Source of the DNA: Cymbomonas tetramitiformis
Taxonomy: Eukaryota > Chlorophyta > Pyramimonadophyceae > Pyramimonadales > Pyramimonadaceae
Direction: 5' to 3'
Assembly (NCBI GenBank): GCA_001247695.2
Contig: LGRX02024524.1
Location: 1 to 64,000, forward strand
Length of the DNA stretch: 64,000 bases
Part shown: one piece after another, positions 1 through 9,232 of the stretch
Layout of the letters: each line of letters starts with the position of its first letter
How positions within the stretch are numbered: position 1 is the stretch's first letter
Notes under the pieces: generated by a model
The model's input: only the letters and a program-made list of their open reading frames with translations
What the model was told of the DNA's origin: nothing
The model's database searches: none
Position numbers and translations under genes: made by a program

Positions 1-203
1 GCCGGACATGCTTTTACGTTAGCTATTATCACGGAACCGTTATTTGTATAAATTGATGCATCGTTATTAGGGTGTCGAGCTTGCATACCAGCGGAGTTAA
101 CATCGTCATGGAAATTCCATTTATGAATGCGAACTTGCGATGGTGAAACGAATTTCCTTTCGAACCGTGTTGGACATGCGCAACTGCGCATCGCAGCGCC
201 GCG

Positions 204-211
204 TATAAATA
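204..211 (+). promoter_or_regulatory. TATAAATA box for the gene at 261
   Basis: TATAAATA lies about 50 bases before the ATG at 261. It is the first of many copies of this motif placed at similar distances before start codons across the window. Confidence 0.6.
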
Positions 212-260
212 CGGCCGGGCACGTGCATGGCACGGGCGTATTCGCCGTAATCGAATCGCG

Positions 261-830
261 ATGGCCCACCCTAAGGGGCACAACAGCTCGCACCCGTGGA
301 TGACGGCGCGAGCTAAACGAGCGGTCCACACGCACATAACCCCTCGTACCGCCCAGCGCATGTTGGATCCGCGCACAGGCGCTATCAGCGGTGAGATGCT
401 CCGAGTTGATGAAACGCTGCGCCGCTTGGGAGACAACCGCATGTACGAAAATCGCCGTAGCGTTAAAGATCCGCGAACCCACGACCGGATGGCGCGTACG
501 CTGTCACGGGAGTTGGAATTTTACGCGGAGCTGTGCAAACACAGCGCCCGGATGCCAGTCCAAATGACATGGCGGCCGTGGTTTTACGATCACCGCGACG
601 CGGACGAGCGGGCGGCGCTGCTGATGTGCTTCGCGATCATCCTGACGCGGCGCACGGAGCAACTTTCGGCCCCTGTCCAACCGGCGTCAGTCCGGACGTG
701 TCAACTGAACTCCATCGTGGCGCAGGGCGCCGCCGCGGCGCTGGACGGCGAAACGCACGTCGTACGCGCGAGCGTGTCCGCGTACGCCGCGCTGCTGATG
801 GATTTGGAACGTCCGGACTGGCACGATTGA
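261..830 (+). CDS. hypothetical protein, 189 aa
   Basis: This is a 189-residue protein that I do not recognise. It is basic in its first third (many Arg and Lys, residues 1-75) and more hydrophobic and alanine-rich towards the C terminus, with no clear signal peptide or membrane segment. The ATG at 261 is chosen because a TATAAATA box lies about 50 bases upstream and because the frame has the GC-rich third positions typical of the surrounding genes. It stands alone, about 190 bases before the heliorhodopsin gene, with its own promoter. No function is proposed. Confidence 0.65.
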   Translation: MAHPKGHNSSHPWMTARAKRAVHTHITPRTAQRMLDPRTGAISGEMLRVDETLRRLGDNRMYENRRSVKDPRTHDRMARTLSRELEFYAELCKHSARMPVQMTWRPWFYDHRDADERAALLMCFAIILTRRTEQLSAPVQPASVRTCQLNSIVAQGAAAALDGETHVVRASVSAYAALLMDLERPDWHD

Positions 831-986
831 TTTCGACCGGCGCACCAGTCACTGATATCTCACCCGAAGACGCGAGTGTAAAAAAAAAACAATCACGCAA
901 CGCGGCGGACGCGCGACACCCGTATCATGTATAAATGTTGTCCAGTTCCAGATCGTTACAAAACTACCGGGTAGGTCGACACCGCG

Positions 987-994
987 TATAAATA
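987..994 (+). promoter_or_regulatory. TATAAATA box for heliorhodopsin
   Basis: TATAAATA lies 25 bases before the ATG at 1019. A second, weaker TATAAAT sits near 930. Confidence 0.6.
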
Positions 995-1018
995 GGGCCT
1001 ACGGCGCACGCGTTGACA

Positions 1019-2065
1019 ATGGGCGACGGTGACAAAAAGGACGCAAAATGGCTTCATCGTGCCAACGCCGGTGCCTGTTTGGTGTTTGTTGTGCAGCTCA
1101 ACGTGCTTCTTTTACGCACTCCGCCCGGAACGGTGCAGCTGCACGTTCAATACGCGCATTACAGCGACGACGGCGAACATCTTCGATTGGCGCGCGTCGA
1201 ATCCATAGAATTCGACACTGTCGTACTGACCATGATCTTTTTTTTATTTAGCGCGGTCTCCCACGGATATCGGATGGCGTCGTACTATATGTACTTCACA
1301 GCTCCTAGAATACTACCCGTGAACTGGTGGAGATGGGCGGATTACGCCGCCACGGCGCCCACCATGATAGTCATCGTCGGTATCAGCGTAGGTATATTTG
1401 AACTTTGCGAATTGATCAGCCTGTACGCGCTGATGTCGGTCACCATCATTTTCGGCGTGGTCGTGGAGTGTCTACACCGCGACGCGTACGCAGAGCGCCC
1501 GCGCGGTACGACCGTGGTTAGTTTGCTGATGGCGTTTGTGCCTTGCGTATGCATCACGTTCGTGTGCGCCACGGTTGTGGGTATCGCCGTCAGCCTATCG
1601 CAGCTGAACCCGAATCGAGTCGAGTACCTGTCGTTCGTTACGACCGCTGCCTATCTCTACACGGTCGCGTGGGCGATCGCCTTGCGCGGCCTTGGGTACG
1701 AAGAGCTAACCAAAACACATCCGACAAACTCCGCTGCCGACACGGCCACGCTGAAAGCAGGGATTTTTACCGTCGCGTTCGTTCCGTACGGTATGATGTG
1801 GATCTCCATTTTTACGCGTTTTGCGCTGGCGCTGTCGCACGCCGACGGCGATGTGCCCGACAGCGTTTATTGCATCGTGGCGGTCATGTTTATCGGATTC
1901 ACCGGCACTTTCCCGGTAATCCAGTACTTTGAAACCTTTACGAAAAGGGTGACTGCGAGTAGAGCCGAACTGCTCTACGCGACCGCCGGCGTCGCGAACA
2001 AAGTGGCTTTGGGGTGGTTCATGCAGATGGGCGTGCAACGCGCGCAGAGCGCGTCCTCGCGGTGA
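1019..2065 (+). CDS. heliorhodopsin
   Basis: A 348-residue membrane protein with about seven hydrophobic segments. The third segment (about residues 102-120) starts WWRWADY and continues through an alanine-rich stretch to a TMI motif, which is the heliorhodopsin-type pattern of an RW-x-(E/D)-Y entry followed by small residues and MI. The last segment (about 317-335) carries a lysine near residue 328 followed by VALGW, the expected retinal Schiff-base position. Family knowledge: heliorhodopsins are retinal-binding photoreceptors with the N terminus facing the cytoplasm and no established ion pumping; they occur in microbes and in several giant viruses and mirusviruses. The ATG at 1019 is preferred over an upstream TTG because it follows the TATA box. 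A light-sensing or membrane-modulating role during infection is an inference. Confidence 0.88.
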   Translation: MGDGDKKDAKWLHRANAGACLVFVVQLNVLLLRTPPGTVQLHVQYAHYSDDGEHLRLARVESIEFDTVVLTMIFFLFSAVSHGYRMASYYMYFTAPRILPVNWWRWADYAATAPTMIVIVGISVGIFELCELISLYALMSVTIIFGVVVECLHRDAYAERPRGTTVVSLLMAFVPCVCITFVCATVVGIAVSLSQLNPNRVEYLSFVTTAAYLYTVAWAIALRGLGYEELTKTHPTNSAADTATLKAGIFTVAFVPYGMMWISIFTRFALALSHADGDVPDSVYCIVAVMFIGFTGTFPVIQYFETFTKRVTASRAELLYATAGVANKVALGWFMQMGVQRAQSASSR

Positions 2066-2490
2066 ATTCACGGTAAATTAATTAAAAAAACTGGTGACGC
2101 ATGCACCAACCTTTAGCTCCAAAAAATTAGCATCTACGAACGTGGGTGAGCCTTTACGTTTCCTACGTTTTGTAGAAATTGCCGGATATGCAAGTAAAAC
2201 GGACATACACTTTTTTCGAGTTTGTATGTGTAATCCCACCACGTACTAGGTATTCGGTGTTACTCGCTAAAAATACAATGATGGTTTGCGGGCGTACGAC
2301 TAGAACAAAAACCGTGCAAGAATTACGTAAACAGAGGAGTGCGTTTCGTATATGAATTCATCACACGTTCGGAAGGCCCAAGTACAACGCGCGGCGTCCT
2401 GGCGATTGCACCTGCTAAATCGTTTAAAAATAAACCACCGCAGTGGCCTTGGGCCTCGTGACGGTGATGGCCAGTGAACTAATTTACGCA
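2066..2490. other. intergenic region without a supported gene
   Basis: About 425 bases between two convergent genes. Stop codons interrupt all frames and no TATAAATA box is present. A 63-residue reading frame on the minus strand that starts at the stop codon of the next gene has no promoter and no recognisable features. I see nothing else here. Confidence 0.5.
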
Positions 2491-2868
2491 TCACGTCGGA
2501 CTCGTTTCGGGCAAGGGCGCAGTTGCTGGCGCCATCGCGGTATCAACATCGGGCTGCCAAACTGGCAACGGTGCCGGCAACACGTGGTCCGAGGAATCTG
2601 TGACGTCGGCGACGACGTCTTCACCGCGCGGCTCGTCGGTCGACGACGGGCGCGTCCGGACAGGGGTGTCGACCGCGCGTGTTGCTGTGCCGCCCAGAAG
2701 CTCGTCCAGGTTACGCTTCGTAACGCTGGCGCGCGCGATCAGAGTCGACAGCTCCTCGGAGGTTTGCCGCAAACTTTTTCGGGTGTGGAATTTTAAATCG
2801 GCCGCAACGCTGTTCGTGACGAAACCGACCAGCAACCACACGATCGGGACCGCCGTAATGCGACGCAT
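2491..2868 (-). CDS. small secreted or membrane-anchored protein
   Basis: A 125-residue protein whose first 23 residues look like a classical signal peptide or signal anchor: two arginines, a hydrophobic core (VPIVWLLVGFV) and a small-residue VAA end. The rest is hydrophilic, with a possible helix at about 30-60 (Ser/Thr, Glu and Leu) and a Pro/Thr/Ala-rich acidic tail. The start at 2868 is supported by a TATAAATA box 36 bases upstream on the minus strand. It could enter the secretory pathway of the host cell. I do not recognise the family. Confidence 0.6.
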   Translation of the reverse strand: MRRITAVPIVWLLVGFVTNSVAADLKFHTRKSLRQTSEELSTLIARASVTKRNLDELLGGTATRAVDTPVRTRPSSTDEPRGEDVVADVTDSSDHVLPAPLPVWQPDVDTAMAPATAPLPETSPT

Positions 2869-2904
2869 CGTTCGTGCCGCGGTTGCATCAAATCGCCGCG
2901 AGCG

Positions 2905-2912
2905 TATTTATA
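2905..2912 (-). promoter_or_regulatory. TATAAATA box for the gene ending at 2868
   Basis: TATTTATA on the plus strand, which is TATAAATA on the minus strand, 36 bases before the minus-strand ATG. Confidence 0.6.
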
Positions 2913-3088
2913 CGCGGACTCGCAAACAGAAGGTGGACGCGACACCGTGCACTGCAAAGTTTTATTCGCGCATGACCTACACCGTTTACGTCCGCCGGGA
3001 GGGGGGGGGGAAAGGCACGCGATCGCGCTCAAAAAAATCGCGCATATGCGATTGCTATAATAGGTTTACGTTTTGTCTCAAGTCATTT

Positions 3089-3979
3089 TTATTCTACGTT
3101 GATAGCCTCGCAGTTTTCCTGGCCTCGCCGACGCAGCTCGTCCAACCAGGCTCGCATCTCATCCGGCGTTCGCATGCGGGCTGCGGTCTCGCTGACAGCG
3201 TTACCGAGTCGCTTGGAGCGATAGGCGTTCGCCATCTGCGTGAATCGCAGTTTACCTTTGACATTCTGCAACACCTCGCAAAACATGCTAACGACGCGCG
3301 CTCTGAGCCCGCGCTGCAACCCAAGCATCGCCGCCGTGTCGTGCATATCGCCAACGTACATCGCGTTCGTGTTACGGTCGAAGAAGACGTTTTCGGCCCG
3401 CATGTCGGCGTGCGACGCGTTGTCGTGCAGGCTCGCATAAAACCACTGGTAAATGTACGCAGCGCGGGCGTCGGCGTTTGCGAAGTGCACGCCAAACATA
3501 TCGGCGAAACGCGCCTTGTTCAACACCAACTCCGAGAGAGCGTACACGTCTTCGTTAGCGGTGGGCAACACGTGCACCGTTAGGAGATACTGGACTTGGT
3601 CGTGACCGGGCAGGTCGATCGTTTCGCAACGATTCGGCAGAGTCAAAACCCGTGGGCCGGTTCCGGCGGTGTTCGCAGTCACGCTTCGACGGTAATAGCG
3701 TGTGACGTAAAGTGGTATTGGAACGCATTCGGACTCATCGATGGACCAGCTATCTTTATCGATGATCAGCACCTCGTTCGCCTGATTCGGGCCGACGACC
3801 TCCGTCAAAGCCGCTCGCATGCGGGCGATACGTTCCTCCCTTAAACTCGCGGGTGGAACGTATATGCCGATGACGACGGTCTCGTTCTGCGCGTTGGTTG
3901 CCACGTTACGAGCGAATACGCTGCAACATTCGGCATCGTCATCGACTAGCTGGAAATCGTGTTGGCGCAGGCAGTTCAT
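3089..3979 (-). CDS. protein-kinase-like protein
   Basis: A 296-residue protein with a degenerate protein-kinase core. Residues 190-197 read HADMRAEN, matching the catalytic-loop pattern H-x-D-x-x-x-x-N, with D192 as the candidate catalytic base and N197 as metal ligand. Residues 210-211 (GD, followed by M) stand where the DFG motif would be. The glycine-rich loop and the ATP-anchoring lysine are not obvious in the N-terminal half, so this may be a divergent kinase, an atypical small-molecule kinase or a pseudokinase. The start at 3979 has an AT-rich box (ggtttatatt on the plus strand, about 4003-4010) upstream. It lies alone between a secreted protein and an LRR-like protein. The substrate is unknown. 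Confidence 0.6.
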   Translation of the reverse strand: MNCLRQHDFQLVDDDAECCSVFARNVATNAQNETVVIGIYVPPASLREERIARMRAALTEVVGPNQANEVLIIDKDSWSIDESECVPIPLYVTRYYRRSVTANTAGTGPRVLTLPNRCETIDLPGHDQVQYLLTVHVLPTANEDVYALSELVLNKARFADMFGVHFANADARAAYIYQWFYASLHDNASHADMRAENVFFDRNTNAMYVGDMHDTAAMLGLQRGLRARVVSMFCEVLQNVKGKLRFTQMANAYRSKRLGNAVSETAARMRTPDEMRAWLDELRRRGQENCEAINVE

Positions 3980-4105
3980 GTCACAACTAAAAGAGTGCTT
4001 GGTTTATATTCTAAGGCCGACACGGTGTTCGGGCAGTGTGTGAGCGGTCTGTTTTTTTTTGCTTGCACCACACGAACACGCGATGTTGCATTCGGAATGC
4101 TCCCG

Positions 4106-5191
4106 CTACAACCAGCTCTCCGACCGTCTCAGCAGCTCGGACATAACATGCGCGTCGTCGTCGTCGCGGCTTCTGAACGTGTCGTCCGTGGCCACGTTGG
4201 TGATGACGTGACCATCAGCCGCCACCGATACGCTCAAATCCACGCTCCGCGAAGTTCGCAACCACATACGCACGTACATAAGGAAGCGCTGTTGCAGAAA
4301 CAGCTCCACCCGTGTATCGCGTGTCAACCTAGGATCGTGCGCGTTTTGGATGCTGATCCACTTCAACGACGTGCATTCATCGAACTCCGTGTTCGCAAAT
4401 TCGCATTCCTGCTCGATGGACAACCGCTCCAGGCACCGGTGCAGCATCATGACGCGCAGATGTTTCGCACGGCTCAGGCCGACGTAAAAATCCGCGTCGT
4501 CCGCGTCCACGTTCACCACGCTCACAACGCGTAAGTTTGTAGGTGGCGTGGCGTTGCTACGCAGGTGCACCCGACGCAGATGCAGCACCGTGAGATGCTG
4601 CAGATGGTGCAGGTCCCTCACGGGCACGAGCGGCGCGCCGACCACGGCCAACGACCGCACCTGGCTTAGAAACGCGGCGACACCCAGCCACGTCGGCACA
4701 TCTTCCAAAACGAGACAGCGCAACGCTGGTAGGTTTTCGAACACGTGACGCGCGAACAGCTGACAGACGACGTCTTGGGGCATTCCGACCAATCGTAACG
4801 CCTGCGTGCACCGTCGCACGGTGGCTATGCGCGTCACGAACCACTCCGCCGCCGTCGCGTTGCTCGTAATCGCCGGACACGCCAGCGACCGAGAGAGTTC
4901 CGTTCGGTGCACGCGGTCGTCCACGCGCAGGTAGTGTTCTATCGCCTGCGTCGGGTGCGCGTCGATCAGCGCGGCTAGGTGCGCGTACTCCGACGGCACT
5001 TCCGCACCGTCGTACGGTGATCGCGAGCATCGAGCGGCGGCGCTTCTGCAGTGCGCGGCGCGCATTTCTGCAAGAACGACCTGTAACGCGCGATACTGCA
5101 AAGACGTCATGACCCTCGCCCGCGCGAAACAGTTTCGCTGCGCGAACGTCGCAGGCGCCACGGTGTGACAGCGGCGGGTATTTTTAGACAT
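4106..5191 (-). CDS. leucine-rich-repeat-like protein
   Basis: A 361-residue protein. From about residue 130 to 280 it has recurring L-x-x-L-x-L-x-x-(V/N) strands such as LPALRCLVLEDV, VRSLAVVGAPL, LTVLHLRRVHL and LRVVSVVNVDA, spaced about 20-25 residues apart, which is the appearance of irregular leucine-rich repeats. The basic N-terminal part may be an F-box-like adaptor segment, but I cannot confirm this. The ATG at 5191 is preferred over an upstream TTG because a TATAAA-like box lies about 35 bases before it (near 5227). LRR proteins in large viruses usually bind host proteins; that role is inferred. Confidence 0.6.
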   Translation of the reverse strand: MSKNTRRCHTVAPATFAQRNCFARARVMTSLQYRALQVVLAEMRAAHCRSAAARCSRSPYDGAEVPSEYAHLAALIDAHPTQAIEHYLRVDDRVHRTELSRSLACPAITSNATAAEWFVTRIATVRRCTQALRLVGMPQDVVCQLFARHVFENLPALRCLVLEDVPTWLGVAAFLSQVRSLAVVGAPLVPVRDLHHLQHLTVLHLRRVHLRSNATPPTNLRVVSVVNVDADDADFYVGLSRAKHLRVMMLHRCLERLSIEQECEFANTEFDECTSLKWISIQNAHDPRLTRDTRVELFLQQRFLMYVRMWLRTSRSVDLSVSVAADGHVITNVATDDTFRSRDDDDAHVMSELLRRSESWL

Positions 5192-5451
5192 GCGCGGGTA
5201 CGAGGATGCGGCGGTCGCGACTTGCTTTATACCGTCAGGCAAGACCAATTACATGACGGTGATAGTGATTTTTACGACGGTGCCAAATTTGAAGTACACG
5301 CAATACCTGAACCTAAGGAAACTTACATCGATCCACTCGCCTGGCATCGATTGCCGTGCGACAGACGTTGGGCATCCATCATCGTCTAGTACGCTCAGCA
5401 GGATTTGAAGAAAGCTTCACGAGGCACTAGCCAGTCGGTGAGACCTGCTAA

Positions 5452-8190
5452 TCAAGGCACCAACAACAGATGCACCGTAATCGTCTCCACTTCGCATTTG
5501 ATCGTCACCAGCGCGTCGAACGTCACGGTCGTCAGGCGCAGCTGGCCTTGGTGCACCGTGATTCGTCCTTGCGCCAGATTGGACTGGATGTCGTAACCTT
5601 GCGCGGCGCGTCCGGTGTCGTGCGGTATCCTGTTTACCCACACCCGCAGACCAGGGATGTGCGCGCCCATCTCGTCCACGGGCAAGATCTGTACAAGCGG
5701 CTCCCGCTCGCGTGTCGCGCAATCCCATTCGACGCCGAAATTTGCGAATCGCAGAATCCCCCGTCGCCCTCGCGTAGCGCGCACCAGTTCGGTCATGCCC
5801 AGCCGTGCGGGGTACACGCACGCGCGCGCGTACACCCAGCTGTTGTCCGCCGCCGCGTGGTTCGGTAAGCATCCCTGCTTGTATACTCGCAAACGTGTGG
5901 GGGGTACGGCTTTGTCGTTGTCCGCGCGAAGCTGGTCGTAATCCGCCACCCGTTCAATCTCGTGCGCCGAGGTGAGATGTAGGGGGTCCGGCGGATGGAC
6001 GCACACCATGGGCCACCTTCGCACGCTAAGACGAACGGCGTGATACAACGACTCGTGCATAGCCTCGTACGCGTGCTGCGGGTGCCTCGTGGCGACCACG
6101 ACGTCGTTGTGCAGTTTGGGATGCGCGCGCGTGATCTCGCAAACGGCGATGTGCCAGGCCTTCATCGCACTCCCGCAACCCATCAGGCGCAACACGATGC
6201 CGCAATCGTTCGCTGGCCATCGCACCCTGCGCTCGTGCGCGACCAGCGCCTGCTCCGCCGTGGTCATCGTGCCGTCCACGAGAAGCACCGGCACCCCGAA
6301 CACGTTGCCGAACACCACCGTTGCAAGGTCCAATCTGGAATGCTCCAGCAATTCGAAAGCCCGCGTCTGAGCCTCGTGCGAGTCGCCCTCTCCCGGATGC
6401 GTGCGACACGTGGGCGCTGTCTTGACGAGCGATGGTCGGCAGTCGCGCAGATTTAGACCCGTCACACCCAGACGTCCCCCGGGCTGCCAGCGTCGTGCGT
6501 GTATCGGCGCCGCGTTCCGCCAAACACCCTCCTCGCGCAATCGCTGCATCGTCCGTAGTTGCGCGCTGTCCGCGACTGAACTGGTCGCCGCGGTGTGCGC
6601 GAGCGCCACCCGCAATCGCGGGGGGTCGTGCGTCGCGATGTACCACACCATACGATCGCCTCTTGCCGATCGAAGGTCGTCGCGGGCGTGCCCCGGTTCC
6701 AGGTCGTACACCGTGAGGCATGCGCAATCCTGATCCGTATCGCGCAAAGCCTCCACCGGAACACGCGCGACACGGGCGTGCCAGACCGTGAACGGGATCT
6801 GCTTGGATACGTTGCCGATCAACGCGCCGTCCGTGCGCGCGTGGCCGCCCTCCGTCACCACACAGGAAACTCGCATAAGCACGCTCGTAGGCTGCCGCGC
6901 CTGCGAGCACGCCGGCGGTTTCCGCGTCTCGACGTGTCCGTAATATACCGCGACGGCGTCGCCGCCGTCGTCGACGACGCGTACAGCCCGCACGGCGTAC
7001 TTGGTGATCGGGCCATCGTCCGCTGCCGAGAGATCGTCGCTGCAGTTGTTGGCGTCGACGGGGCCGAACCGATCGCGCAGCATTTCGCTGTAGCCGCAAT
7101 ACAGCGCGGTGTCGTCGAGGAAAAAAGGTGCTTGCAGACCGGACAGATGCTGATCCCCGCAATCGTCGCGTTTTTGGCGGGGATGCAAGAAGGCACTTCG
7201 CGGATCGACGCGTGCGTGCGATTTGAATTGCGTAAGCGTACGCTCGTCCATCGCGGCCTGTATCAGCTCGTTCGCGTTCGGCGTGGCGGAAAATCCCCCG
7301 ACCGCGTTGGAGATGTGCGTCGTCACCAGCCGGTGGTACCACGCGTAGCCGTCGTGCACACAGACATCGTGCACGTCCTCCTCGTACCTGGTTTCACCGC
7401 TTTCGCGATGCGCACCTAGCAAGCGTCGGATGTTCTCGCACAGGGCCTCGCCGACGCCACGTGCGGCGGGGGTGCGCCCGCGAGAGGTGCACGTCATCGA
7501 ACGCATGTAATACTGGATCTTGCGATCCCATCGAACGTCGAACGTCACGCAGGCCACTATCGCGGGCGCATCGCAGTTCGGGACGCAATCCACGATGGGG
7601 ATCGCGGCGCGGAATGGTCCGCGCACGCCGTCATCGCGGAGCAGCATCGTGTGAAAGTAGCGACTCTCGCACAATCGATGCCACCTCGCGAGGTCCGTGC
7701 GGCAGTCGTTGGCGACGTGCAGCGGCAGCACCGCGTGATTGCACGCGGTGGTCGCCGACAGCGTTGCGTGCAGGTGCGCGTCAAAAGCGGCGTGCATCTG
7801 AAACACTCTGTCCACCCACTTTTGCGCGGGTCGCAACCCGTAGGCCAAAACCGTCGCCGCTTCGTCGTCGCCGTCAAGCTCCACGCACAACGTCAAGCCG
7901 TCCCTAGCGAGGCGCCGCACACGGGCGACCACGTCCATGTTGATCGCGTCCTCGCCGAGCGTTGCCTCAAATCGCTTGCACAGGCCAGCATCCAGACAAA
8001 GAGCTCCCAGATGCTCGACGTCGCAATCGACCGTTTCGCCGTTGACTCGCACTTGGACGTTGCAGCGTACGTACGCCCCATCGAGGCGCCGTTTGATGCC
8101 CATCTTGCGCGCATCGGACCACGGCGACCCGCATCGGTACGCGTCCAGCAGACCGGCGCTTAGGCGCGACGCGGCGACCGCGTGGTGCAT
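5452..8190 (-). CDS. large hypothetical protein, 912 aa
   Basis: A 912-residue protein that I do not recognise. It has even, globular-looking composition with many scattered Cys and His residues, no acidic tract, no coiled coil and no membrane segment. The coding frame is strongly GC-biased at third positions along its whole length, so the reading is secure; several long antisense frames inside it are composition artefacts. The ATG at 8190 is the first in frame. Its size and placement among core-like GC-rich genes make a virion or replication protein plausible, but nothing in the sequence decides this. Confidence 0.75.
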   Translation of the reverse strand: MHHAVAASRLSAGLLDAYRCGSPWSDARKMGIKRRLDGAYVRCNVQVRVNGETVDCDVEHLGALCLDAGLCKRFEATLGEDAINMDVVARVRRLARDGLTLCVELDGDDEAATVLAYGLRPAQKWVDRVFQMHAAFDAHLHATLSATTACNHAVLPLHVANDCRTDLARWHRLCESRYFHTMLLRDDGVRGPFRAAIPIVDCVPNCDAPAIVACVTFDVRWDRKIQYYMRSMTCTSRGRTPAARGVGEALCENIRRLLGAHRESGETRYEEDVHDVCVHDGYAWYHRLVTTHISNAVGGFSATPNANELIQAAMDERTLTQFKSHARVDPRSAFLHPRQKRDDCGDQHLSGLQAPFFLDDTALYCGYSEMLRDRFGPVDANNCSDDLSAADDGPITKYAVRAVRVVDDGGDAVAVYYGHVETRKPPACSQARQPTSVLMRVSCVVTEGGHARTDGALIGNVSKQIPFTVWHARVARVPVEALRDTDQDCACLTVYDLEPGHARDDLRSARGDRMVWYIATHDPPRLRVALAHTAATSSVADSAQLRTMQRLREEGVWRNAAPIHARRWQPGGRLGVTGLNLRDCRPSLVKTAPTCRTHPGEGDSHEAQTRAFELLEHSRLDLATVVFGNVFGVPVLLVDGTMTTAEQALVAHERRVRWPANDCGIVLRLMGCGSAMKAWHIAVCEITRAHPKLHNDVVVATRHPQHAYEAMHESLYHAVRLSVRRWPMVCVHPPDPLHLTSAHEIERVADYDQLRADNDKAVPPTRLRVYKQGCLPNHAAADNSWVYARACVYPARLGMTELVRATRGRRGILRFANFGVEWDCATREREPLVQILPVDEMGAHIPGLRVWVNRIPHDTGRAAQGYDIQSNLAQGRITVHQGQLRLTTVTFDALVTIKCEVETITVHLLLVP

Positions 8191-8399
8191 GCTGCGCTAC
8201 GCGGCCGTTCCCGCCAAAAAAATCTCACGCGGAGATCAGTGCACAGCGTTGCAATAAAACGCACGCGTGTTGGCACAGCACGCTGAGGATCACGCCCGCG
8301 CAGACAGTGGGCATCGCTGCGCCCCAGGTGCTTTAATAAACGGGACGCCGATAACACGACGCGCGTGCGAGTTGCCATCGATTGCCAAAGTGAAGCACG

Positions 8400-8932
8400 A
8401 TGCCGGGGTACGCGCTCCCAAAGTACGCGTATCTGAACGTTGAGAACGCGTGGATGTGCGATTACGAATTGTGCAGTCTGGTGCGTGAAGATATAAAGTT
8501 TCTGACGTTTTTTTATAAGCCGTCCCGCTCATTTTTTATTGCTCCGCGCAGTCGCTACGTAAGGCAGGTGCGGAATCTGTATTGCTCAGTCGCGAAGACC
8601 TCGCCGAGCCCCTAACCGCCTCGCCCCAAAACGGAGCGCGAGCGCTGATAGACAACGATGTGGAGTACCAACTGCACGCGTGTTACGTCGAGGCCCGACC
8701 GGCTGACCCGCGTGCTCCGAAGGTGTACGATCTGCACTACCGCATTCACGGGTGTCGCATCGTGGTGGACGTGTTCCGTTCGGACAAACTGATGGCCTCC
8801 TGCAACAGTTATTTGTACGAGCAGCGATCGTACGCAAATCTGCGCGTGTGCATTAGAAAGCCTTTCCAGTTTGTGGCAACCGATGCGCGCACCAGCAACA
8901 GCATTAGCTTGTGCATGAGCTTGGTTGTGTGA
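8400..8932 (+). CDS. two-exon hypothetical protein (exons 8400-8480 and 8552-8932)
   Basis: Without splicing, the frame starting at the ATG at 8400 stops at 8615, while a well-biased open frame without any nearby ATG runs from 8519 to 8932. Removing 8481-8551 joins the two in phase (27 codons, then 126 codons and a stop), giving a 153-residue protein. The intron begins GTGCGT, carries TCTGAC at 8501-8506 followed by T-rich sequence, and ends CGCAG. The same signals occur in the nuclease gene at 33326-34484. The product is unrecognised. The alternatives are a sequencing indel or a frameshifted pseudogene. Confidence 0.6.
8481..8551 (+). other. predicted spliceosomal intron, 71 nt
   Basis: 5' splice site GTGCGT, branch-like TCTGAC, T-rich tract, 3' splice site CAG. 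Phase 0. It contains in-frame TAA relative to the downstream frame. Confidence 0.55.
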
Positions 8933-9232
8933 CGACCGGTGTTATCGCGGGCAGCGTTTTCCTAATTACGCCACAGGTGCGCTTACGGCTGGCGTGTGGT
9001 TGTTACAGAAGCACGTCAAATAACTCGTATCATTCGTCGAGACCAAATCACTACTGTACTTACAGAGAGCTACGCCAAACATGATCCGAATTAAAATATT
9101 ATAGGCACGTAATAAATATTGGACAACGTTAACCAAAGTTTTGGAGGGTGTTTTCAAGACGCGACGGTCCGCGAAAATCGCACTAAACGAGCGCCACGGT
9201 AGTAAAATACTACAGCAGCTTACCGAAATGTA
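8933..9232. other. intergenic region between convergent genes
   Basis: About 300 bases with no supported gene or promoter. It becomes AT-rich after 9030 and marks the boundary between the GC-rich left part and the AT-rich island. Confidence 0.5.

Noticed and set aside
5995..7419. Long antisense frames opposite the 912-residue gene
   Set aside because: They have no promoter, no sensible composition and arise from GC bias opposite a confident gene.
8559..8589. Alternative 31-base intron (GTAAGG to CTCAG) in the 8400 gene
   Set aside because: Too short for known spliceosomal introns and it does not join the frames in phase.
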